A stretch of 64,000 bases of DNA from Paenibacillus sp. J23TS9 (GCF_018403225.1 NZ_BOSG01000008.1:1-64000), one strand, 5' to 3'. Positions 29,911 to 45,408 are shown, numbered from the stretch's first letter. A program made the numbers and translations. The notes: generated by a model from the letters alone, not told the origin.

Positions 29911-31992
29911 TTACTCAGCAGATCCTTTGGACTTCGATACGATCTCTTCAGCAATATTCTTAGGAACTTCATCATAGTGAGACAGTTCCATCGAGAACAC
30001 GCCGCGTCCTTGCGTACCGGAACGAAGAGTTGTCGAGTATCCGAACATTTCGGACAGAGGCACCTTCGCACGGATAATTTGAGCACCGGAACGGGAATCC
30101 ATTCCTTCAATGCGTCCACGACGGGAGTTCAGCATGCCCATTACGTCGCCCATGTATTCTTCAGGCGCAGTAACTTCAACTTTCATGATAGGCTCGAGCA
30201 AGACAGGCTTACACTTGTCTTTTGCTGCTTTAAGTGCCATGGAACCGGCAATCTTAAACGCCATTTCATTGGAGTCAACATCATGGTACGATCCGTCAAC
30301 GATTGTAGCTTTAACGTCTACAAGCGGGAAGCCGGCAAGGACACCACTCTTCATGGTTTCTTCGATACCAGTAAGTGCTGGCTGAATGTATTCTCTTGGT
30401 ACAGAACCGCCGACAACCTTACTTTCGAACTGGCTGCCTGTTCCTGCTTCGAGAGGTTCGAACTCAACCCATACGTGACCATATTGACCACGACCGCCGG
30501 ATTGGCGAACGAATTTACCTTCAACACGAGCTGCTTGACGGAAGGTTTCACGGTAGGCAACCTGTGGTTTACCCACATTGGTTTCTACTTTGAACTCACG
30601 ACGCATACGGTCGATGATGATGTCAAGGTGAAGTTCACCCATACCTGCCAAGATTGTTTGGCCTGTTTCTTCATCTGTGTGCGCGCGAAGCGTAGGATCT
30701 TCTTCAGTCAATTTGCCCAAAGCAACGCCCATTTTATCTTGGTCGGCTTTCGTTTTAGGTTCTACTGCGATTTCGATAACTGGATCCGGGAAGTTCATGG
30801 ATTCCAGGATTACCGGATGCTTCTCATCGCAAAGTGTATCACCTGTACCGGTGTCTTTCAAACCTACAGCAGAAGCGATATCTCCGCAGTAAACTTCAGA
30901 GATTTCTTGACGGCTGTTTGCATGCATTTGAAGGATACGGCCGATACGCTCACGTTTACCTTTCGTTGCATTCAGTACATAAGAGCCGGATTGCAATACA
31001 CCGGAATATACACGGAAGAACGTAAGTTTACCAACGTAAGGGTCAGTCATAATTTTAAATGCAAGCGCAGAGAAAGGTTCATTATCATCAGAATGACGAA
31101 CCGTTTCAGTACCATCTTCCAGATGACCCACGATAGCTGGTACATCTGTTGGAGCTGGCAGGTAATCAACTACAGCATCCAGCATCAGCTGAACACCTTT
31201 GTTGCGGTAAGAAGAGCCACAAATAACTGGGAAGATCTTAACTTCTACAACACCTTTACGGAGTGCAGCCTTCAGTTCTGGAATTGTGATTTCTTCACCT
31301 TCCAGATACTTCATTGTCAATTCTTCGTCGAGTTCTGCAACTTTCTCGATCAGTTCTGCACGAAGTTCTTCGACTTTGTCTTTGAACTCTGCAGGAACTT
31401 CGGTTTCTTCGATATCTTGACCCAAATCGTCTTTATACATAAAGGCTCTTTGTTCAACAATGTCGATGATACCTTTAAAATCATTTTCTGCACCGATTGG
31501 CAGCTGAATTGCTACCGCGTTCGCCTGAAGACGATCACGCATATCAGATACAACGTTCAGATAGTCAGCACCGATAATATCCATTTTGTTAACATATGCG
31601 ATACGTGGAACACCATAGCGGTCAGCCTGTCTCCAAACAGTTTCAGACTGAGGCTCTACGCCCTCTTTCGCACTGAAAACACCTACTGCCCCATCCAATA
31701 CACGAAGGGAACGTTCAACTTCAACAGTGAAGTCAACGTGCCCTGGGGTGTCAATGATATTTACGCGGTGACCTTTCCAAGAAGCGGTCGTCGCAGCGGA
31801 AGTAATCGTGATCCCGCGCTCCTGCTCTTGCTCCATCCAGTCCATTGTAGCAGCACCTTCGTGAACTTCACCGATTTTGTGCGTGCGTCCTGTGTAGAAC
31901 AAGATCCGCTCCGTGGTAGTTGTCTTACCAGCGTCAATATGAGCCATGATCCCGATGTTACGTGTATTTTTCAAGGAGAACTCTCTAGACAT
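29911..31992 (-). CDS. fusA: Elongation factor G
   Basis: 693 residues from [14 protein letters not shown]. GTPase motifs: [17 protein letters not shown] and NKMD. Five domains of normal length; drives translocation and, with RRF, ribosome recycling. AGGGAG precedes the ATG at 31992; the six-residue upstream extension lacks support. Between rpsG and tuf as usual. Confidence 0.98.
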   Translation of the reverse strand: MSREFSLKNTRNIGIMAHIDAGKTTTTERILFYTGRTHKIGEVHEGAATMDWMEQEQERGITITSAATTASWKGHRVNIIDTPGHVDFTVEVERSLRVLDGAVGVFSAKEGVEPQSETVWRQADRYGVPRIAYVNKMDIIGADYLNVVSDMRDRLQANAVAIQLPIGAENDFKGIIDIVEQRAFMYKDDLGQDIEETEVPAEFKDKVEELRAELIEKVAELDEELTMKYLEGEEITIPELKAALRKGVVEVKIFPVICGSSYRNKGVQLMLDAVVDYLPAPTDVPAIVGHLEDGTETVRHSDDNEPFSALAFKIMTDPYVGKLTFFRVYSGVLQSGSYVLNATKGKRERIGRILQMHANSRQEISEVYCGDIASAVGLKDTGTGDTLCDEKHPVILESMNFPDPVIEIAVEPKTKADQDKMGVALGKLTEEDPTLRAHTDEETGQTILAGMGELHLDIIIDRMRREFKVETNVGKPQVAYRETFRQAARVEGKFVRQSGGRGQYGHVWVEFEPLEAGTGSQFESKVVGGSVPREYIQPALTGIEETMKSGVLAGFPLVDVKATIVDGSYHDVDSNEMAFKIAGSMALKAAKDKCKPVLLEPIMKVEVTAPEEYMGDVMGMLNSRRGRIEGMDSRSGAQIIRAKVPLSEMFGYSTTLRSGTQGRGVFSMELSHYDEVPKNIAEEIVSKSKGSAE

Positions 31993-32036
31993 GAAACAGT
32001 CTCCCTTCAAAATTCAAGTTTATATTGAACTGAATC

Positions 32037-32507
32037 CTACCAACGGTAGTGTGCAAACGCTTTGTTTGCTTCAGCCATTTTGTGTGTATCTTCACGTTTC
32101 TTAACGGAAGCGCCTGTGTTATTGGAAGCATCGATAATCTCTGCTGCCAAACGCTCTTCCATGGTTTTCTCACCGCGGTTACGGGAGTAGTTTACGAGCC
32201 AACGTAATCCCAAAGCAGTACGTCTCTCTGGTTTTACTTCGATTGGCACTTGGTAGTTTGCACCGCCGACACGACGAGCTTTAACTTCCAGGACTGGCAT
32301 GATATTTTTGATAGCTGCTTCAAAAACTTCCATAGGCTCTTTGCCTGTACGTTCTTGGATAAGCTTGAACGAGTTATACAGAATATTTTGAGCAACACCT
32401 CTTTTACCATCCAACATGATGCGGTTTACAAGACGTGTTACCAATTTGCTGTTGTACACCGGATCTGGCAATACGTCTCTCTTAGTAACTGGACCTTTGC
32501 GTGGCAT
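32037..32507 (-). CDS. rpsG: 30S ribosomal protein S7
   Basis: 156 residues, [20 protein letters not shown]..., the standard length. Primary 16S 3'-domain binder at the E site. 45 bp after rpsL. Confidence 0.98.
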   Translation of the reverse strand: MPRKGPVTKRDVLPDPVYNSKLVTRLVNRIMLDGKRGVAQNILYNSFKLIQERTGKEPMEVFEAAIKNIMPVLEVKARRVGGANYQVPIEVKPERRTALGLRWLVNYSRNRGEKTMEERLAAEIIDASNNTGASVKKREDTHKMAEANKAFAHYRW

Positions 32508-32552
32508 GGATATCCCCCTTTCTTAAGTCATTGAATCCCTTTATAGAATCCA

Positions 32553-32975
32553 CTATTGTTTTTTAGCTTTCGGACGTTTCGCACCGTATTTAGAACGAGA
32601 TTGCATCCGGTTGTTCACACCTGCAGTATCAAGCGCGCCGCGCACGATATGATAACGTACACCTGGAAGGTCTTTTACTCGTCCACCGCGAACCAATACC
32701 ACGCTGTGCTCTTGCAAGTTGTGTCCGATACCCGGAATGTAAGCTGTCACCTCGATGCGGTTCGTCAAACGAACACGGGCATATTTACGAAGTGCGGAGT
32801 TCGGTTTTTTCGGAGTCATTGTACCCACACGAGTACATACACCACGTTTTTGAGGAGCGCTCAAATCCGTATCTTCACGCTTCAAAGCGTTGTATCCTTT
32901 CTGCAGAGCAGGGGACTTAGATTTATAGATTTTTGCTTGACGTCCTTTGCGAACCAGTTGGTTAATTGTTGGCAT
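32553..32975 (-). CDS. rpsL: 30S ribosomal protein S12
   Basis: 140 residues from [12 protein letters not shown], with the Gram-positive insertion before [10 protein letters not shown]. The two lysines that govern streptomycin response, K56 (TPKKPNS) and K101 (GRVKDLPG), are the sensitive-type residues. The ATG at 32975 is preceded by GGGGGTGG; an upstream in-frame GTG is inside that RBS. Confidence 0.98.
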   Translation of the reverse strand: MPTINQLVRKGRQAKIYKSKSPALQKGYNALKREDTDLSAPQKRGVCTRVGTMTPKKPNSALRKYARVRLTNRIEVTAYIPGIGHNLQEHSVVLVRGGRVKDLPGVRYHIVRGALDTAGVNNRMQSRSKYGAKRPKAKKQ

Positions 32976-33145
32976 TCTAGCCACCCCCTTCCAATATGAT
33001 TATTCTCGTTACAAACCCTTTTTTAAGTCCACAGACCCAGGCGGTTCATAAAAGAACAAATGAAAAGTCTTTGCCAAGAGAAAGTCAGCCTTCTCCAACA
33101 AAAACGTTTCTTTACAGATTGAACGTTAACGTCCATTCCATATTG

Positions 33146-33397
33146 CTATGGTTTAATGATGGCAGCCATTGCTGCACCCACTTCTATACCACATGCTTTA
33201 CCCAAATGCTGCATGGTTTCTACATAGGTGATTTTCACGCCCTGCTTGCTGCAGAGGCTTTCGATCTTGGAAATGAGCCGGTGTTCCGCATCTTCAGCCA
33301 CATAAACTTCAGCGGCCTGGCCTAACTCCACGAGTTTCATGGTTTGTTTAGCCCCGATCTTCACATGAGCATCCTGTAATCCTTTATCATTAGACAT
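33146..33397 (-). CDS. ybxF: L7Ae-family kink-turn RNA-binding protein (YbxF type)
   Basis: 83 residues, an L7Ae/L30e-fold protein. Motifs ELGQAAEVYVAEDAEHRL and LGKACGIEVGAAMAAI fit bacterial YbxF, which binds kink-turn RNA. It begins the str operon as in Bacillus, where it lies between rpoC and rpsL. GGAGG precedes the ATG. Confidence 0.93.
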   Translation of the reverse strand: MSNDKGLQDAHVKIGAKQTMKLVELGQAAEVYVAEDAEHRLISKIESLCSKQGVKITYVETMQHLGKACGIEVGAAMAAIIKP

Positions 33398-33450
33398 CTT
33401 TTACGATTCCTCCAAAAGCACAGGGATGTTACCACTCACGCACCTTTGAT

Positions 33451-33479
33451 ATATTAGCACCTGCGCTGCATGATGTCAA
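33451..33479 (-). promoter_or_regulatory. str operon promoter
   Basis: Minus-strand -35 TTGACA (33474-33479) and -10 TAATAT (33451-33456) with a 17 bp spacer, about 55 bases before ybxF. Confidence 0.85.
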
Positions 33480-33583
33480 GAACATCTACTATTAATTTTC
33501 ACAAGGAAAATCATTGAAAAAGCTATTGTGAGGCAGCACGGGTAGCCCGGCTGCTCTCTCAAGTCGCTCTATTTATTCTTGAA

Positions 33584-36500
33584 TTATTCTGCAGAAACAG
33601 TTTCCAATTCTTTTGAGCTGTCATTTTCCGCATTAGGATCATCGAGTTTGACACTGCGGTAACGGTTCATGCCCGTACCTGCAGGGATCAATTTACCGAT
33701 AATAACATTTTCTTTCAGGCCGAGCAGCTGGTCGACTTTACCTTTAATGGCAGCGTCGGTCAACACGCGGGTTGTTTCCTGGAAGGATGCTGCAGACAGG
33801 AACGAATCAGTTTCCAGCGAAGCCTTGGTAATACCAAGCAGAACAGGTTTGGCTACTGCCGGTTCCTTACCGCTCAGAAGCGCTTCTTTGTTGGCTGCTT
33901 CGTACTCATGCATGTCGCTGAAAGATCCTGGCAGAAGCGTAGTGTCACCAGCATCTACGATGCGGATTTTACGCAGCATTTGCTTGATCATGACTTCGAC
34001 GTGCTTATCATTAATTTCTACGCCTTGGTTACGGTATACACGTTGTACTTCCTGCAGAATGTAGTTTTGTACACCGCGGATGCCTTTAATGCGCAGCATT
34101 TCTTTAGGGTCAATTGAACCTTCAGTCAGCTCATCACCAGCTTCGATTTCCTGACCTTCGCTTACGCGCAGACGGGAACCGTAAGTGACAGAGTAAGTTT
34201 TCGTTTCCGCTTCGCCTTGAACCTCGATTTCACGACGGTCCTTACCTTCACGGATCTCTTTAACCACTCCATCAATTTCACTGATGGTCGCTTGACCTTT
34301 TGGATTCCGTGCTTCAAACAATTCCTGAATACGCGGAAGACCCTGAGTGATATCGTCACCGGCTACACCACCGGTATGGAACGTACGCATGGTAAGCTGG
34401 GTTCCTGGTTCACCGATGGACTGAGCAGCAATAATACCGACTGCTTCGCCGATTTCAACGAATTTACCAGTAGCCAGGTTTCGTCCGTAGCACTTCTTAC
34501 ATACACCGTGACGTGCACGGCAGCTGAGTACAGAACGAATTTGCAATTTGGTTACCCCGGAATCTACGATCAGGTTCGCCTTATCAGAATCGATCAGTTC
34601 GTTGCGATTAACCAGAACTTCCTTGGTTTTCGGATGACGAACGGTTTCGAAGCAGTAACGACCCTCGATACGATCATAAAGATCCTCGATAACTTCTTTA
34701 CCGTCTTGAATTCTGCTGACAGTAAAGCCTTTATCCGTACCACAGTCTTCCTCACGAACGATCACGTCTTGAGCAACGTCTACCAGACGACGAGTCAAGT
34801 AACCGGAGTCAGCGGTACGAAGTGCTGTATCCGCCAGACCTTTCCGCGCTCCGTGCGTGGATAGGAAGTACTCGAGTACTGTCAGTCCTTCACGGAAGTT
34901 CGATTTAATTGGGAGCTCGATGATACGACCCGATGGGTTGGCCATCAGACCACGCATACCGCCCAGCTGGGTGATCTGCGATTTGTTACCCCGTGCTTTG
35001 GAGTCGACCATGAGCATAATGGAGTTGAAACGGTCCATTGATTTCATGAGGACTTCCGTAATATCGTCCTTGGCTTTGGACCAAATATCGATAACACGGT
35101 CATAACGTTCTTCATTGGTAATCAGACCACGACGGTACTGGTTCGTTACAACCGCTACCTTGTCGTCGGATTCCTTCAGAATAGCCTGTTTCTCTTCAGG
35201 TACGATTACGTCGGATACCGCAACGGTTACGCCGGCACGGGTAGAGTATGTGAATCCAAGCTGTTTGATTTTATCCAAAATAACGGAGGTTTCCGTTGTA
35301 TGGTAAATTTCAAAGCAGCGAGCAATGATCTGACCAAGATACTCTTTACCAACAGCACTGCTGATTGGAAGCTGATTCAGGCTCTCACGGATGTCAGTAC
35401 CTTTTTCATAAACGAAATATTTCTCAGGCGTACCGTTGAACAGATTGTCGCGGGTAGCTTCGTTAATGTAAGGGAAGCTGCTTGGGAAAATCTCATTGAA
35501 AATAATACGTCCAACCGTTGTGAGGAGCATGGCGTCTTGTTGTTTATCCGTAAAGCTGGTTTTACCCAAAGCTCTTACAGGAATGGCAACACGGGCATGC
35601 AGACCTGCCGAGCCGCGTTGGTAAGCGGAAACCGCTTCGTTCACGGTACGGAGAATCATGCCGCTTCCCTTTTCTTCCTTGTTATCCATCGTCAGATAGA
35701 AAGAACCAAGGACCATATCCTGGGAAGGGGTAACAACTGGTTTACCGTCTTTAGGGTTCAGGATGTTACCGGATGCCAGCATCAGGATGCGTGCTTCCGC
35801 CTGAGCTTCAGCAGACAGTGGTACGTGAACCGCCATTTGGTCACCGTCAAAGTCGGCATTGTAAGCCGTACATACGAGCGGGTGAAGACGAATTGCGTGT
35901 CCTTCAACCAAAATAGGTTCGAACGCTTGAATACCCAAACGGTGAAGCGTTGGTGCACGGTTCAGCAGTACTGGATGTTCCTTGATGACTTCTTCAAGCA
36001 CATCCCATACTTCCGGACTAACACGTTCAACCTTCCGTTTAGCACTCTTAATATTATGAGCAAGGCCTTTATTGACCAATTCTTTCATGACGAACGGCTT
36101 AAACAGTTCCAGCGCCATTTTCTTAGGCAGGCCGCATTGGTACATTTTCAGGTACGGTCCTACTACGATAACGGAACGACCAGAGTAGTCAACACGTTTA
36201 CCGAGCAAGTTCTGACGGAAACGTCCTTGTTTACCTTTCAGCATGTGGCTGAGAGATTTCAGCGGACGGTTACCAGGACCTGTTACAGGACGTCCACGAC
36301 GACCATTATCGATCAGGGCATCAACAGCCTCCTGCAGCATACGTTTTTCGTTCTGCACGATGATATCAGGAGCACCCAGATCAAGCAGGCGTTTCAGACG
36401 GTTATTACGGTTGATAACACGACGGTACAGGTCATTCAGGTCAGACGTCGCGAAACGTCCGCCGTCCAGCTGTACCATTGGACGAAGCTCCGGAGGAATA

Positions 36501-37198
36501 ACCGGAAGAACATCCATGATCATCCATTCAGGCTTATTGCCGGAATTACGGAATGCTTCGATAACTTCAAGGCGCTTGATCGCACGATTACGGCGTTGTC
36601 CTTGAGCTGTACGAAGCTCTTCTTTCAGGAATTCGAGTTCTTTGTCCACATCGAGGTCCTGAAGAAGCTTTTTAATAGCTTCAGCACCCATGCCTGCTTG
36701 GAATCCGTAGCCATACTTTTCACGATAGCTGCGGTATTCTTTTTCAGACAAAAGCTGTTTCTTCTCCAGAGGCGTATCTCCTGGATCCGTTACAACATAA
36801 GATGCAAAATAGATGATCTCTTCCAGAGATCTTGGAGACATATCCAAAGCGAGACCCATACGGCTCGGAATGCCTTTAAAGTACCAGATATGGGATACAG
36901 GAGCTGCCAGCTCAATATGACCCATCCGTTCGCGGCGGACCTTCGCACGGGTAACTTCTACGCCGCAGCGGTCACAGACAACGCCTTTATAACGGACACG
37001 CTTATATTTACCGCAATGGCATTCCCAGTCTTTTTGCGGTCCAAAAATCCGCTCGCAGAACAGGCCTTCCTTCTCCGGTTTCAGCGTACGGTAATTGATG
37101 GTTTCCGGTTTTTTTACTTCTCCGCGGGACCATGAACGAATTTTTTCCGGGGAAGCAAGCCCGATTTTCATGAATTCGAAATTGTTTACGTCCAACAA
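33584..37198 (-). CDS. rpoC: RNA polymerase subunit beta'
   Basis: 1204 residues. Starts [16 protein letters not shown] at a TTG codon, with AGGAGG 8 bases upstream. The N-terminal zinc site (CHCGKYKR and CDRC), the catalytic NADFDGDQ motif at about residue 450, and the second zinc cluster [11 protein letters not shown] near residue 890 are intact. No insertion or truncation is seen. 78 bp after rpoB. Confidence 0.98.
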   Translation of the reverse strand: MLDVNNFEFMKIGLASPEKIRSWSRGEVKKPETINYRTLKPEKEGLFCERIFGPQKDWECHCGKYKRVRYKGVVCDRCGVEVTRAKVRRERMGHIELAAPVSHIWYFKGIPSRMGLALDMSPRSLEEIIYFASYVVTDPGDTPLEKKQLLSEKEYRSYREKYGYGFQAGMGAEAIKKLLQDLDVDKELEFLKEELRTAQGQRRNRAIKRLEVIEAFRNSGNKPEWMIMDVLPVIPPELRPMVQLDGGRFATSDLNDLYRRVINRNNRLKRLLDLGAPDIIVQNEKRMLQEAVDALIDNGRRGRPVTGPGNRPLKSLSHMLKGKQGRFRQNLLGKRVDYSGRSVIVVGPYLKMYQCGLPKKMALELFKPFVMKELVNKGLAHNIKSAKRKVERVSPEVWDVLEEVIKEHPVLLNRAPTLHRLGIQAFEPILVEGHAIRLHPLVCTAYNADFDGDQMAVHVPLSAEAQAEARILMLASGNILNPKDGKPVVTPSQDMVLGSFYLTMDNKEEKGSGMILRTVNEAVSAYQRGSAGLHARVAIPVRALGKTSFTDKQQDAMLLTTVGRIIFNEIFPSSFPYINEATRDNLFNGTPEKYFVYEKGTDIRESLNQLPISSAVGKEYLGQIIARCFEIYHTTETSVILDKIKQLGFTYSTRAGVTVAVSDVIVPEEKQAILKESDDKVAVVTNQYRRGLITNEERYDRVIDIWSKAKDDITEVLMKSMDRFNSIMLMVDSKARGNKSQITQLGGMRGLMANPSGRIIELPIKSNFREGLTVLEYFLSTHGARKGLADTALRTADSGYLTRRLVDVAQDVIVREEDCGTDKGFTVSRIQDGKEVIEDLYDRIEGRYCFETVRHPKTKEVLVNRNELIDSDKANLIVDSGVTKLQIRSVLSCRARHGVCKKCYGRNLATGKFVEIGEAVGIIAAQSIGEPGTQLTMRTFHTGGVAGDDITQGLPRIQELFEARNPKGQATISEIDGVVKEIREGKDRREIEVQGEAETKTYSVTYGSRLRVSEGQEIEAGDELTEGSIDPKEMLRIKGIRGVQNYILQEVQRVYRNQGVEINDKHVEVMIKQMLRKIRIVDAGDTTLLPGSFSDMHEYEAANKEALLSGKEPAVAKPVLLGITKASLETDSFLSAASFQETTRVLTDAAIKGKVDQLLGLKENVIIGKLIPAGTGMNRYRSVKLDDPNAENDSSKELETVSAE

Positions 37199-37276
37199 GG
37201 AGCAACCCTCCTAGTCCTATTGTTTTGATCCGTGAATGAGGCAGACGGGTTAGCCCCGTCCGCCATGATCACGATC

Positions 37277-40822
<3,546 letters not shown>

Positions 40823-41181
40823 CTTTAACTCACCCCTCATGTCTACTCACTTCAAAAATTGATTGCGAACCTCTGTTTGGAACCTTATAATGGATTCATG
40901 CAGAGGATTCACCCACAAATAAAGAAAAGCCCTTACCCGAATGCTTTCGAACAAAGAGCAACTTATCCATGGTCTTCCTACTAAACACGGAAGTGACTTC
41001 ATATCCTGTAGATTTGCCCAAAATGTACATATTATACGTGAACATGCCCTATTTTATGCATTTCTGCGCATAAAAACTATTGACATTTCAGTCAACTAAA
41101 GACAAGAAGCCTATCCTAATACTGACATTTTATAATAATATCACATCTGCAAATTCAAGTCAATAGTCCGATTGTGCATTA
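40823..41181 (-). promoter_or_regulatory. rpoBC promoter and leader
   Basis: 359 bases without a gene. A strong minus-strand promoter TTGACT (41158-41163), 17 bp, TATTAT (41135-41140) lies just after ybxB. A second TATAAT (41031-41036) has only a poor -35 (GCATAA). The leader of about 300 bases contains a small hairpin TTGAC...GTCAA (about 41080-41096). No known RNA motif recognised. Confidence 0.75.
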
Positions 41182-41784
41182 TTAAGAAATTTTTGTAGCT
41201 TTGAAAATCCGATAGCCTTTATCCTTCGTTACTTCCTCAACCTGTCCGAACAAGCTTTCTAGCTTCGCTTTGGCAGAAGGAGCACCCTGTTTTTTCTGGA
41301 TGACGATCCACAACGTTCCTCCATCCCGCAAATGCGCATGCGCTTGTTCGAAAATGGCGTGCACCGTTTCTTTTCCGGCGCGTATGGGTGGATTGGTCAG
41401 TACGACATCAAAGCTCTTCCCCTGCACGGCCGCCAGCAAATCACTTTCCAGAATGGTTACATTTTGAATGCCGTTCAGCTTTGCGTTTTCTTTCGCTAAT
41501 TCCACCGCACGGGAGTTCACATCAAGCATGGTCACGTGACCGTTACCAGCAAGCCTGGCTGCAGTAAAACCAATCGGACCATAGCCGCAGCCGACATCCA
41601 GAACCTCTGCATTGTCCGGAATATCCATCACCTCAATAAGCACCTTACTGCCATAATCAACGCCTTTTTTGGAAAACACTCCGGCATCGCTTATAAACTT
41701 AAGGGTCTGGTCCCGAAGGTGTTCTTCCAGCTGACGTCTGTCATGACTGGCTTCCGGCTGATTCGAATAGTAATGCTGTGACAT
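41182..41784 (-). CDS. ybxB: Class I SAM-dependent methyltransferase (YbxB type)
   Basis: 200 residues. SAM-binding motif I is VLDVGCGYGPIG (about 61-72); the NPPIRAGK motif IV is typical of RsmC-like nucleic-acid N-methyltransferases, so an rRNA guanine or similar base is the likely substrate. Bacillus YbxB lies at the same place between rplL and rpoB. The ATG at 41784 follows GGAGG; the longer frame crosses the rplL terminator and has no support. Confidence 0.9.
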   Translation of the reverse strand: MSQHYYSNQPEASHDRRQLEEHLRDQTLKFISDAGVFSKKGVDYGSKVLIEVMDIPDNAEVLDVGCGYGPIGFTAARLAGNGHVTMLDVNSRAVELAKENAKLNGIQNVTILESDLLAAVQGKSFDVVLTNPPIRAGKETVHAIFEQAHAHLRDGGTLWIVIQKKQGAPSAKAKLESLFGQVEEVTKDKGYRIFKATKIS

Positions 41785-41867
41785 GCTGTTCCTCCGTATC
41801 TTGGTCTTGTATTCATAGATTTCCCCGACCGGTCTATGTTCAGACATAGGGAAATGCGGTTTTTACA

Positions 41868-41906
41868 AAAACAAACCCCTTGAGAATTCAAGGGGTTCGT
41901 TTTGTT
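41868..41906 (-). terminator. Terminator after rplJ-rplL
   Basis: Minus-strand AACCCCTTGA-ATTC-TCAAGGGGTT followed by TGTTTTTG. Separates rplJL from ybxB and rpoBC, which may receive read-through. Confidence 0.9.
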
Positions 41907-41926
41907 TAAAGCAGCTTGAGAAGAAA

Positions 41927-42292
41927 TTACTTCACTTCTACAGAAGCGCCTGCTTCTTCCAATTTAGCTTTAACGGAATCAGCTTCTTCTTTACCCACTT
42001 TTTCTTTCAGTGGTTTTGGTGCGTTGTCAACGAGGTCTTTAGCTTCTTTCAAGCCAAGGCCAGTGATTTCGCGAACCGCTTTGATAACGTTGATTTTGGA
42101 AGCACCAGCGCTAGTCAGGATTACGTCGAATTCAGTTTGCTCTTCAGCTTCAGCCGCGCCAGCGCCGCCGCCTACCATAGCCATAGGAGCTGCAGCAGTT
42201 ACGCCGAATTCTTCTTCGATTGCTTTAACAAGATCGTTCAGTTCCAAAACAGTCATACCTTTGATTGCTTCCAAGATTTGCTCTTTACTCAT
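41927..42292 (-). CDS. rplL: 50S ribosomal protein L7/L12
   Basis: 121 residues: N-terminal dimerisation helix ([18 protein letters not shown]), Ala/Gly hinge (about 34-52), and C-terminal factor-binding domain with [16 protein letters not shown]. The stalk protein recruits translation GTPases and is bound to L10. Confidence 0.98.
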   Translation of the reverse strand: MSKEQILEAIKGMTVLELNDLVKAIEEEFGVTAAAPMAMVGGGAGAAEAEEQTEFDVILTSAGASKINVIKAVREITGLGLKEAKDLVDNAPKPLKEKVGKEEADSVKAKLEEAGASVEVK

Positions 42293-42362
42293 GGTTGAAC
42301 CTCCATTTTATAATAAAAGTTTTTTGTTGTTTGTACTTCATACTGCATGAAGAGACAGGTGC

Positions 42363-42866
42363 TTACGCGCCTTGCTCTTCTTTCTCTGCAACGGCTTTAA
42401 CTGCAAGCGCGAAGTTGCGCATAGGAGCTTGAAGCACGCTGAGGAGCATGGAAAGGAGACCTTCGCGGGATGGCAGTTCTGCCAGCGCTTTAACTTGGTC
42501 AACGCCAACTACACGGCCTTCAACCACGCCACCTTTCAATTTCAATGCGTCGTTCTTCTTAGCAAAATCGTTAAGGATTTTGGCTGGAGCTACGGCGTCA
42601 TCCGCACTGAATGCAATCGCTGTAGGACCGGTCAATACTTCGTCCAGTTCTGTCAGCTCAGCAGCAGCGGTAGCGCGGCGCAGCAACGTGTTTTTCAACA
42701 CTTGGAATTCAACGCCAGCTTCACGAAGCTGCTTACGCAGTTCGGTCACTTGGGAAACGTTCAATCCACGGTAGTCCGCTACAACGGTAGTTACGCTATC
42801 GCGCAATTTAGCCGTTACAACATCTACTGCTTCTTGTTTCGCTTGAATCACTTTTGCGTTTGCCAA
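42363..42866 (-). CDS. rplJ: 50S ribosomal protein L10
   Basis: 167 residues; anchors L7/L12 to the ribosome through its C-terminal helix. The start is TTG with CAGGAGG 8 bases upstream (Met-Ala-Asn-Ala-Lys). Heads the rplJ-rplL unit, controlled by the leader upstream. Confidence 0.97.
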   Translation of the reverse strand: MANAKVIQAKQEAVDVVTAKLRDSVTTVVADYRGLNVSQVTELRKQLREAGVEFQVLKNTLLRRATAAAELTELDEVLTGPTAIAFSADDAVAPAKILNDFAKKNDALKLKGGVVEGRVVGVDQVKALAELPSREGLLSMLLSVLQAPMRNFALAVKAVAEKEEQGA

Positions 42867-43195
42867 TGTCTACACCTCCTGAAAGTTTCACTGCCTCGGC
42901 ATCCGGATCCGGAATTACCGGGACATTCTGTATCGTTAGGATGAAAAGTCTGACTACTTCCCGTCCCATACTCGTTCTAGGCAAGTAAAAAGCCTCCGTA
43001 GAATCACGAAGGCCTGATGAATGATGGTTGTCCGAAACGTATTCGGGAGCAAACATCTATATTCTATCACAACACCTCGGTAGGAGATTAAGCCTTTGCG
43101 GGGCACCTACTGTCTACGGTAAGCATATTCAACTTTAAAGGTCAGTTCTTTTACAACAACTTTTACAGATTATCAGATAACGTGACAGAAGTCAA
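42867..43195 (-). promoter_or_regulatory. L10 leader with promoter and attenuator
   Basis: Promoter TTGACT (43190-43195), 17 bp, TAATCT (43167-43172) on the minus strand. The transcript contains GTAGACAGTAGGTGCC and TCTCCTACCGAGGT segments (about 43072-43126), matching the Firmicutes L10 leader that binds the L10-L12 complex. Further on, a hairpin GCCTTCGT / ACGGAGGC (42992-43013) followed by TTTTTA is a terminator, so autoregulation by attenuation is likely. Confidence 0.85.
42987..43013 (-). terminator. Attenuator terminator in the L10 leader
   Basis: Minus-strand stem GCCTTCGT-GATTCT-ACGGAGGC (one T-G pair) followed by five T's, inside the rplJ leader. Confidence 0.8.
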
Positions 43196-43206
43196 CGTCA
43201 TATTTA

Positions 43207-43899
43207 TTATCTGTAAGAAGCTGTGCTCACACGTGCGCTTGGTCCCATCGTCGAGGATACTGCGATCCCTTTCAGATAAACACCTTTAGCAGCAGCTGGC
43301 TTAGCACGGTTGAGTGCGTCGATGAGAGCTTTAAGGTTCTCATTCAGTTTTACCGCATCAAAGGATGCTTTACCAATTGGAGCATGAATTTGACCTGCTT
43401 TGTCCAGACGGTATTCGATTTTACCAGCTTTAATTTCTTGAACAGCTTTGGAAACATCGAATGTAACTGTACCTGCTTTAGGGTTAGGCATGAGGCCTTT
43501 ACCACCGAGCAGACGACCCAGTTTACCGACTTCGCTCATCATATCAGGTGTAGCTACGCAGACGTCGAATTCGAACCAGCCTTGTTGGATCTTGTTGATC
43601 ATGTCTTGATCGCCAACATAATCCGCGCCAGCCGCTTCCGCTTCCTTCGCTTTTTCACCTTTTGCAAATACCAGTACACGTTGTGTTTTGCCTGTGCCGT
43701 GAGGCAGGACAACAACACCACGAACAGCCTGATCTTGTTTACGCGGGTCTACACCCAAACGCACTGCAACTTCAACGGTTTCGTCGAATTTAGCTGTCGC
43801 AGCTTTTTTCACAAGCTCAACGGCTTCTGCTGGTTCGTAAAATGTTTCGCTGTCAATCAACTTGGCAGCTTCAACATATTTCTTACCATGTTTCGCCAT
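43207..43899 (-). CDS. rplA: 50S ribosomal protein L1
   Basis: 230 residues with two domains typical of L1; [17 protein letters not shown] is the signature. Forms the mobile stalk guiding E-site tRNA. 87 bp after rplK. Confidence 0.98.
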   Translation of the reverse strand: MAKHGKKYVEAAKLIDSETFYEPAEAVELVKKAATAKFDETVEVAVRLGVDPRKQDQAVRGVVVLPHGTGKTQRVLVFAKGEKAKEAEAAGADYVGDQDMINKIQQGWFEFDVCVATPDMMSEVGKLGRLLGGKGLMPNPKAGTVTFDVSKAVQEIKAGKIEYRLDKAGQIHAPIGKASFDAVKLNENLKALIDALNRAKPAAAKGVYLKGIAVSSTMGPSARVSTASYR

Positions 43900-43986
43900 G
43901 TTTGTTCCTCCTTTGTGGTTTTAACGGAAATTCCTCCCACATATGCCGGTCACGCTTGACCGGTTGTCGCAGAAAAACCGAAATAA

Positions 43987-44412
43987 TTAGTCTTCGATAT
44001 TGATACCCATACTGCGGGCAGTACCTTCAACCATACGCATAGCAGCTTCAACAGATGCAGCGTTAAGGTCAGGCATTTTAGTTTCAGCGATTTCACGAAC
44101 TGCGCTACGTTTAACAGTTGCCACCTTTTTCTTGTTAGGTTCGCCGGAACCCTTCTCGATTTTTGCAGCTACGCGAAGCAGAACTGCAGCCGGTGGAGTT
44201 TTAGTGATAAACGTAAAGGAGCGATCTTCAAATACCGAGATTTCAACCGGAATAATCAGACCAGCTTGATCAGCAGTACGAGCGTTGAATTCTTTACAGA
44301 ATGCCATGATGTTGACACCTGCTTGACCCAATGCTGGACCTACTGGTGGTGCTGGATTCGCTTTACCTGCAGGAATTTGCAGTTTCACCATTTTGATTAC
44401 CTTTTTTGCCAT
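43987..44412 (-). CDS. rplK: 50S ribosomal protein L11
   Basis: 141 residues from [18 protein letters not shown], with the proline-rich N-terminal stretch ([16 protein letters not shown]) that is the thiostrepton-binding side. Also needed for RelA-type stringent sensing. AAGGAGG precedes the ATG at 44412. Confidence 0.98.
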   Translation of the reverse strand: MAKKVIKMVKLQIPAGKANPAPPVGPALGQAGVNIMAFCKEFNARTADQAGLIIPVEISVFEDRSFTFITKTPPAAVLLRVAAKIEKGSGEPNKKKVATVKRSAVREIAETKMPDLNAASVEAAMRMVEGTARSMGINIED

Positions 44413-44480
44413 GTAAGACACCTCCTTCAAAAGTGGTTAACGGGACTCTATGGCCCCTCCCACAAGAAACCTGAAGAATT

Positions 44481-45023
44481 TTATATCTTCTCTACTTGAG
44501 TATAATCCAGCTCAAGCGGGGTTTCCCGTCCAAACATGTTGACGTGAACTTTGAGTTTGCTCTTGTCGGCTAGAATTTCTTCTACAGAGCCCACAAAATT
44601 CGCAAACGGACCAACCTTGATACGCACGGATTCCTTAATGTCGAATTCAATCTTAGGTTTAGGCTCTTCCATTCCCATATGCTTCAGAATCTGTTCAACT
44701 TCATCTGGAAGCAATGCTGTCGGTTTAGAACCCGAACCCGTCGATCCAACGAATCCTGTAACTCCAGGCGTGTTGCGGACAACATACCACGAGTCGTCAG
44801 TCTGGATCATTTCAACCAAGACATAACCGGGGTAAACTTTTCTCATGACGGTCTTTTTCTTACCATCCTTGTTTACCACTTCTTCTTCCATCGGAACAAG
44901 AACGCGGAAAATCTTGTCTTCCATGCCCATAGACTCAACACGTTTTTCTAAATTGGCCTTGACCTTGTTCTCATACCCTGAATAGGTATGCACAACGTAC
45001 CATCTTTTTTCCATAGTTTCCAT
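44481..45023 (-). CDS. nusG: Transcription antitermination/pausing factor NusG
   Basis: 180 residues: NGN domain (about 1-115; WYVVHTYSGYE, PGYVLVEM) and C-terminal KOW domain (about 125-178; VRIKVGPFANFVGSVEEI). Binds RNA polymerase and S10. GGTGG is 6 bases before the first ATG at 45023; a second in-frame ATG three codons on is the start in some relatives. Confidence 0.97.
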   Translation of the reverse strand: METMEKRWYVVHTYSGYENKVKANLEKRVESMGMEDKIFRVLVPMEEEVVNKDGKKKTVMRKVYPGYVLVEMIQTDDSWYVVRNTPGVTGFVGSTGSGSKPTALLPDEVEQILKHMGMEEPKPKIEFDIKESVRIKVGPFANFVGSVEEILADKSKLKVHVNMFGRETPLELDYTQVEKI

Positions 45024-45045
45024 ATCAAGCCACCCGGGACCCTTC

Positions 45046-45237
45046 TTAAATAATCGCTTCGATCACAGCGGAAATGCCGATATCCAGAACCCAAAAATAA
45101 ATCGTGACGAATACAATGGTGCCGAGGACGATAAGAGTATAATTCGTCAGCTCTTTACGATTAGGCCAGCGAACTTTTTTGAGCTCCGCCCAGCTTTCAG
45201 AGAAAAAGGAAAACAGAGACTTGAAACTACTTTTCAC
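45046..45237 (-). CDS. secE: Preprotein translocase subunit SecE
   Basis: 63 residues with an amphipathic helix carrying ELKKVRWPNRKEL and one membrane segment (about 35-58). Stabilises SecY. GTG start with TTTGGAGGTG upstream. Operon rpmG-secE-nusG. Confidence 0.96.
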   Translation of the reverse strand: MKSSFKSLFSFFSESWAELKKVRWPNRKELTNYTLIVLGTIVFVTIYFWVLDIGISAVIEAII

Positions 45238-45258
45238 GCCGACTACACCTCCAAAAAA

Positions 45259-45408
45259 CTATCTGGTTTCGCGATGAGGAGTTTGCTCGTTACAGAACTT
45301 GCAAAATTTCTTCATCTCCATGCGGTCGGGGTGATTTCGCTTGTTTTTGGTAGTCGTATAGTTTCTTTGTTTGCAGTTCGTACAAGCCAAAGTTATAATT
45401 ACCCGCAT
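45259..45408 (-). CDS. rpmG: 50S ribosomal protein L33 (zinc-binding form)
   Basis: 49 residues from [17 protein letters not shown], with CTNC and CKFC pairs (C9, C12, C33, C36) intact. Start chosen by family length; the longer upstream frame is leader. Confidence 0.96.
   Translation of the reverse strand: MRVIITLACTNCKQRNYTTTKNKRNHPDRMEMKKFCKFCNEQTPHRETR

Noticed and set aside
29878..32028. 716-codon open frame on the plus strand opposite fusA
   Set aside because: Antisense shadow of a highly codon-biased gene; composition (Phe, Cys, His-rich) is not protein-like and there is no RBS.
33500..33583. Terminator after rpoC
   Set aside because: A GCAGCCGGG...CCCGTGCTGC hairpin exists, but no T run follows closely, so termination is doubtful.
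35300..37135. 611-codon open frame opposite rpoC
   Set aside because: Antisense shadow of rpoC; no RBS, no recognisable domain.
40841..41181. Riboswitch or attenuator in the long rpoB leader
   Set aside because: Only a 5-bp hairpin and no strong terminator or known motif found; the region is recorded as promoter and leader only.
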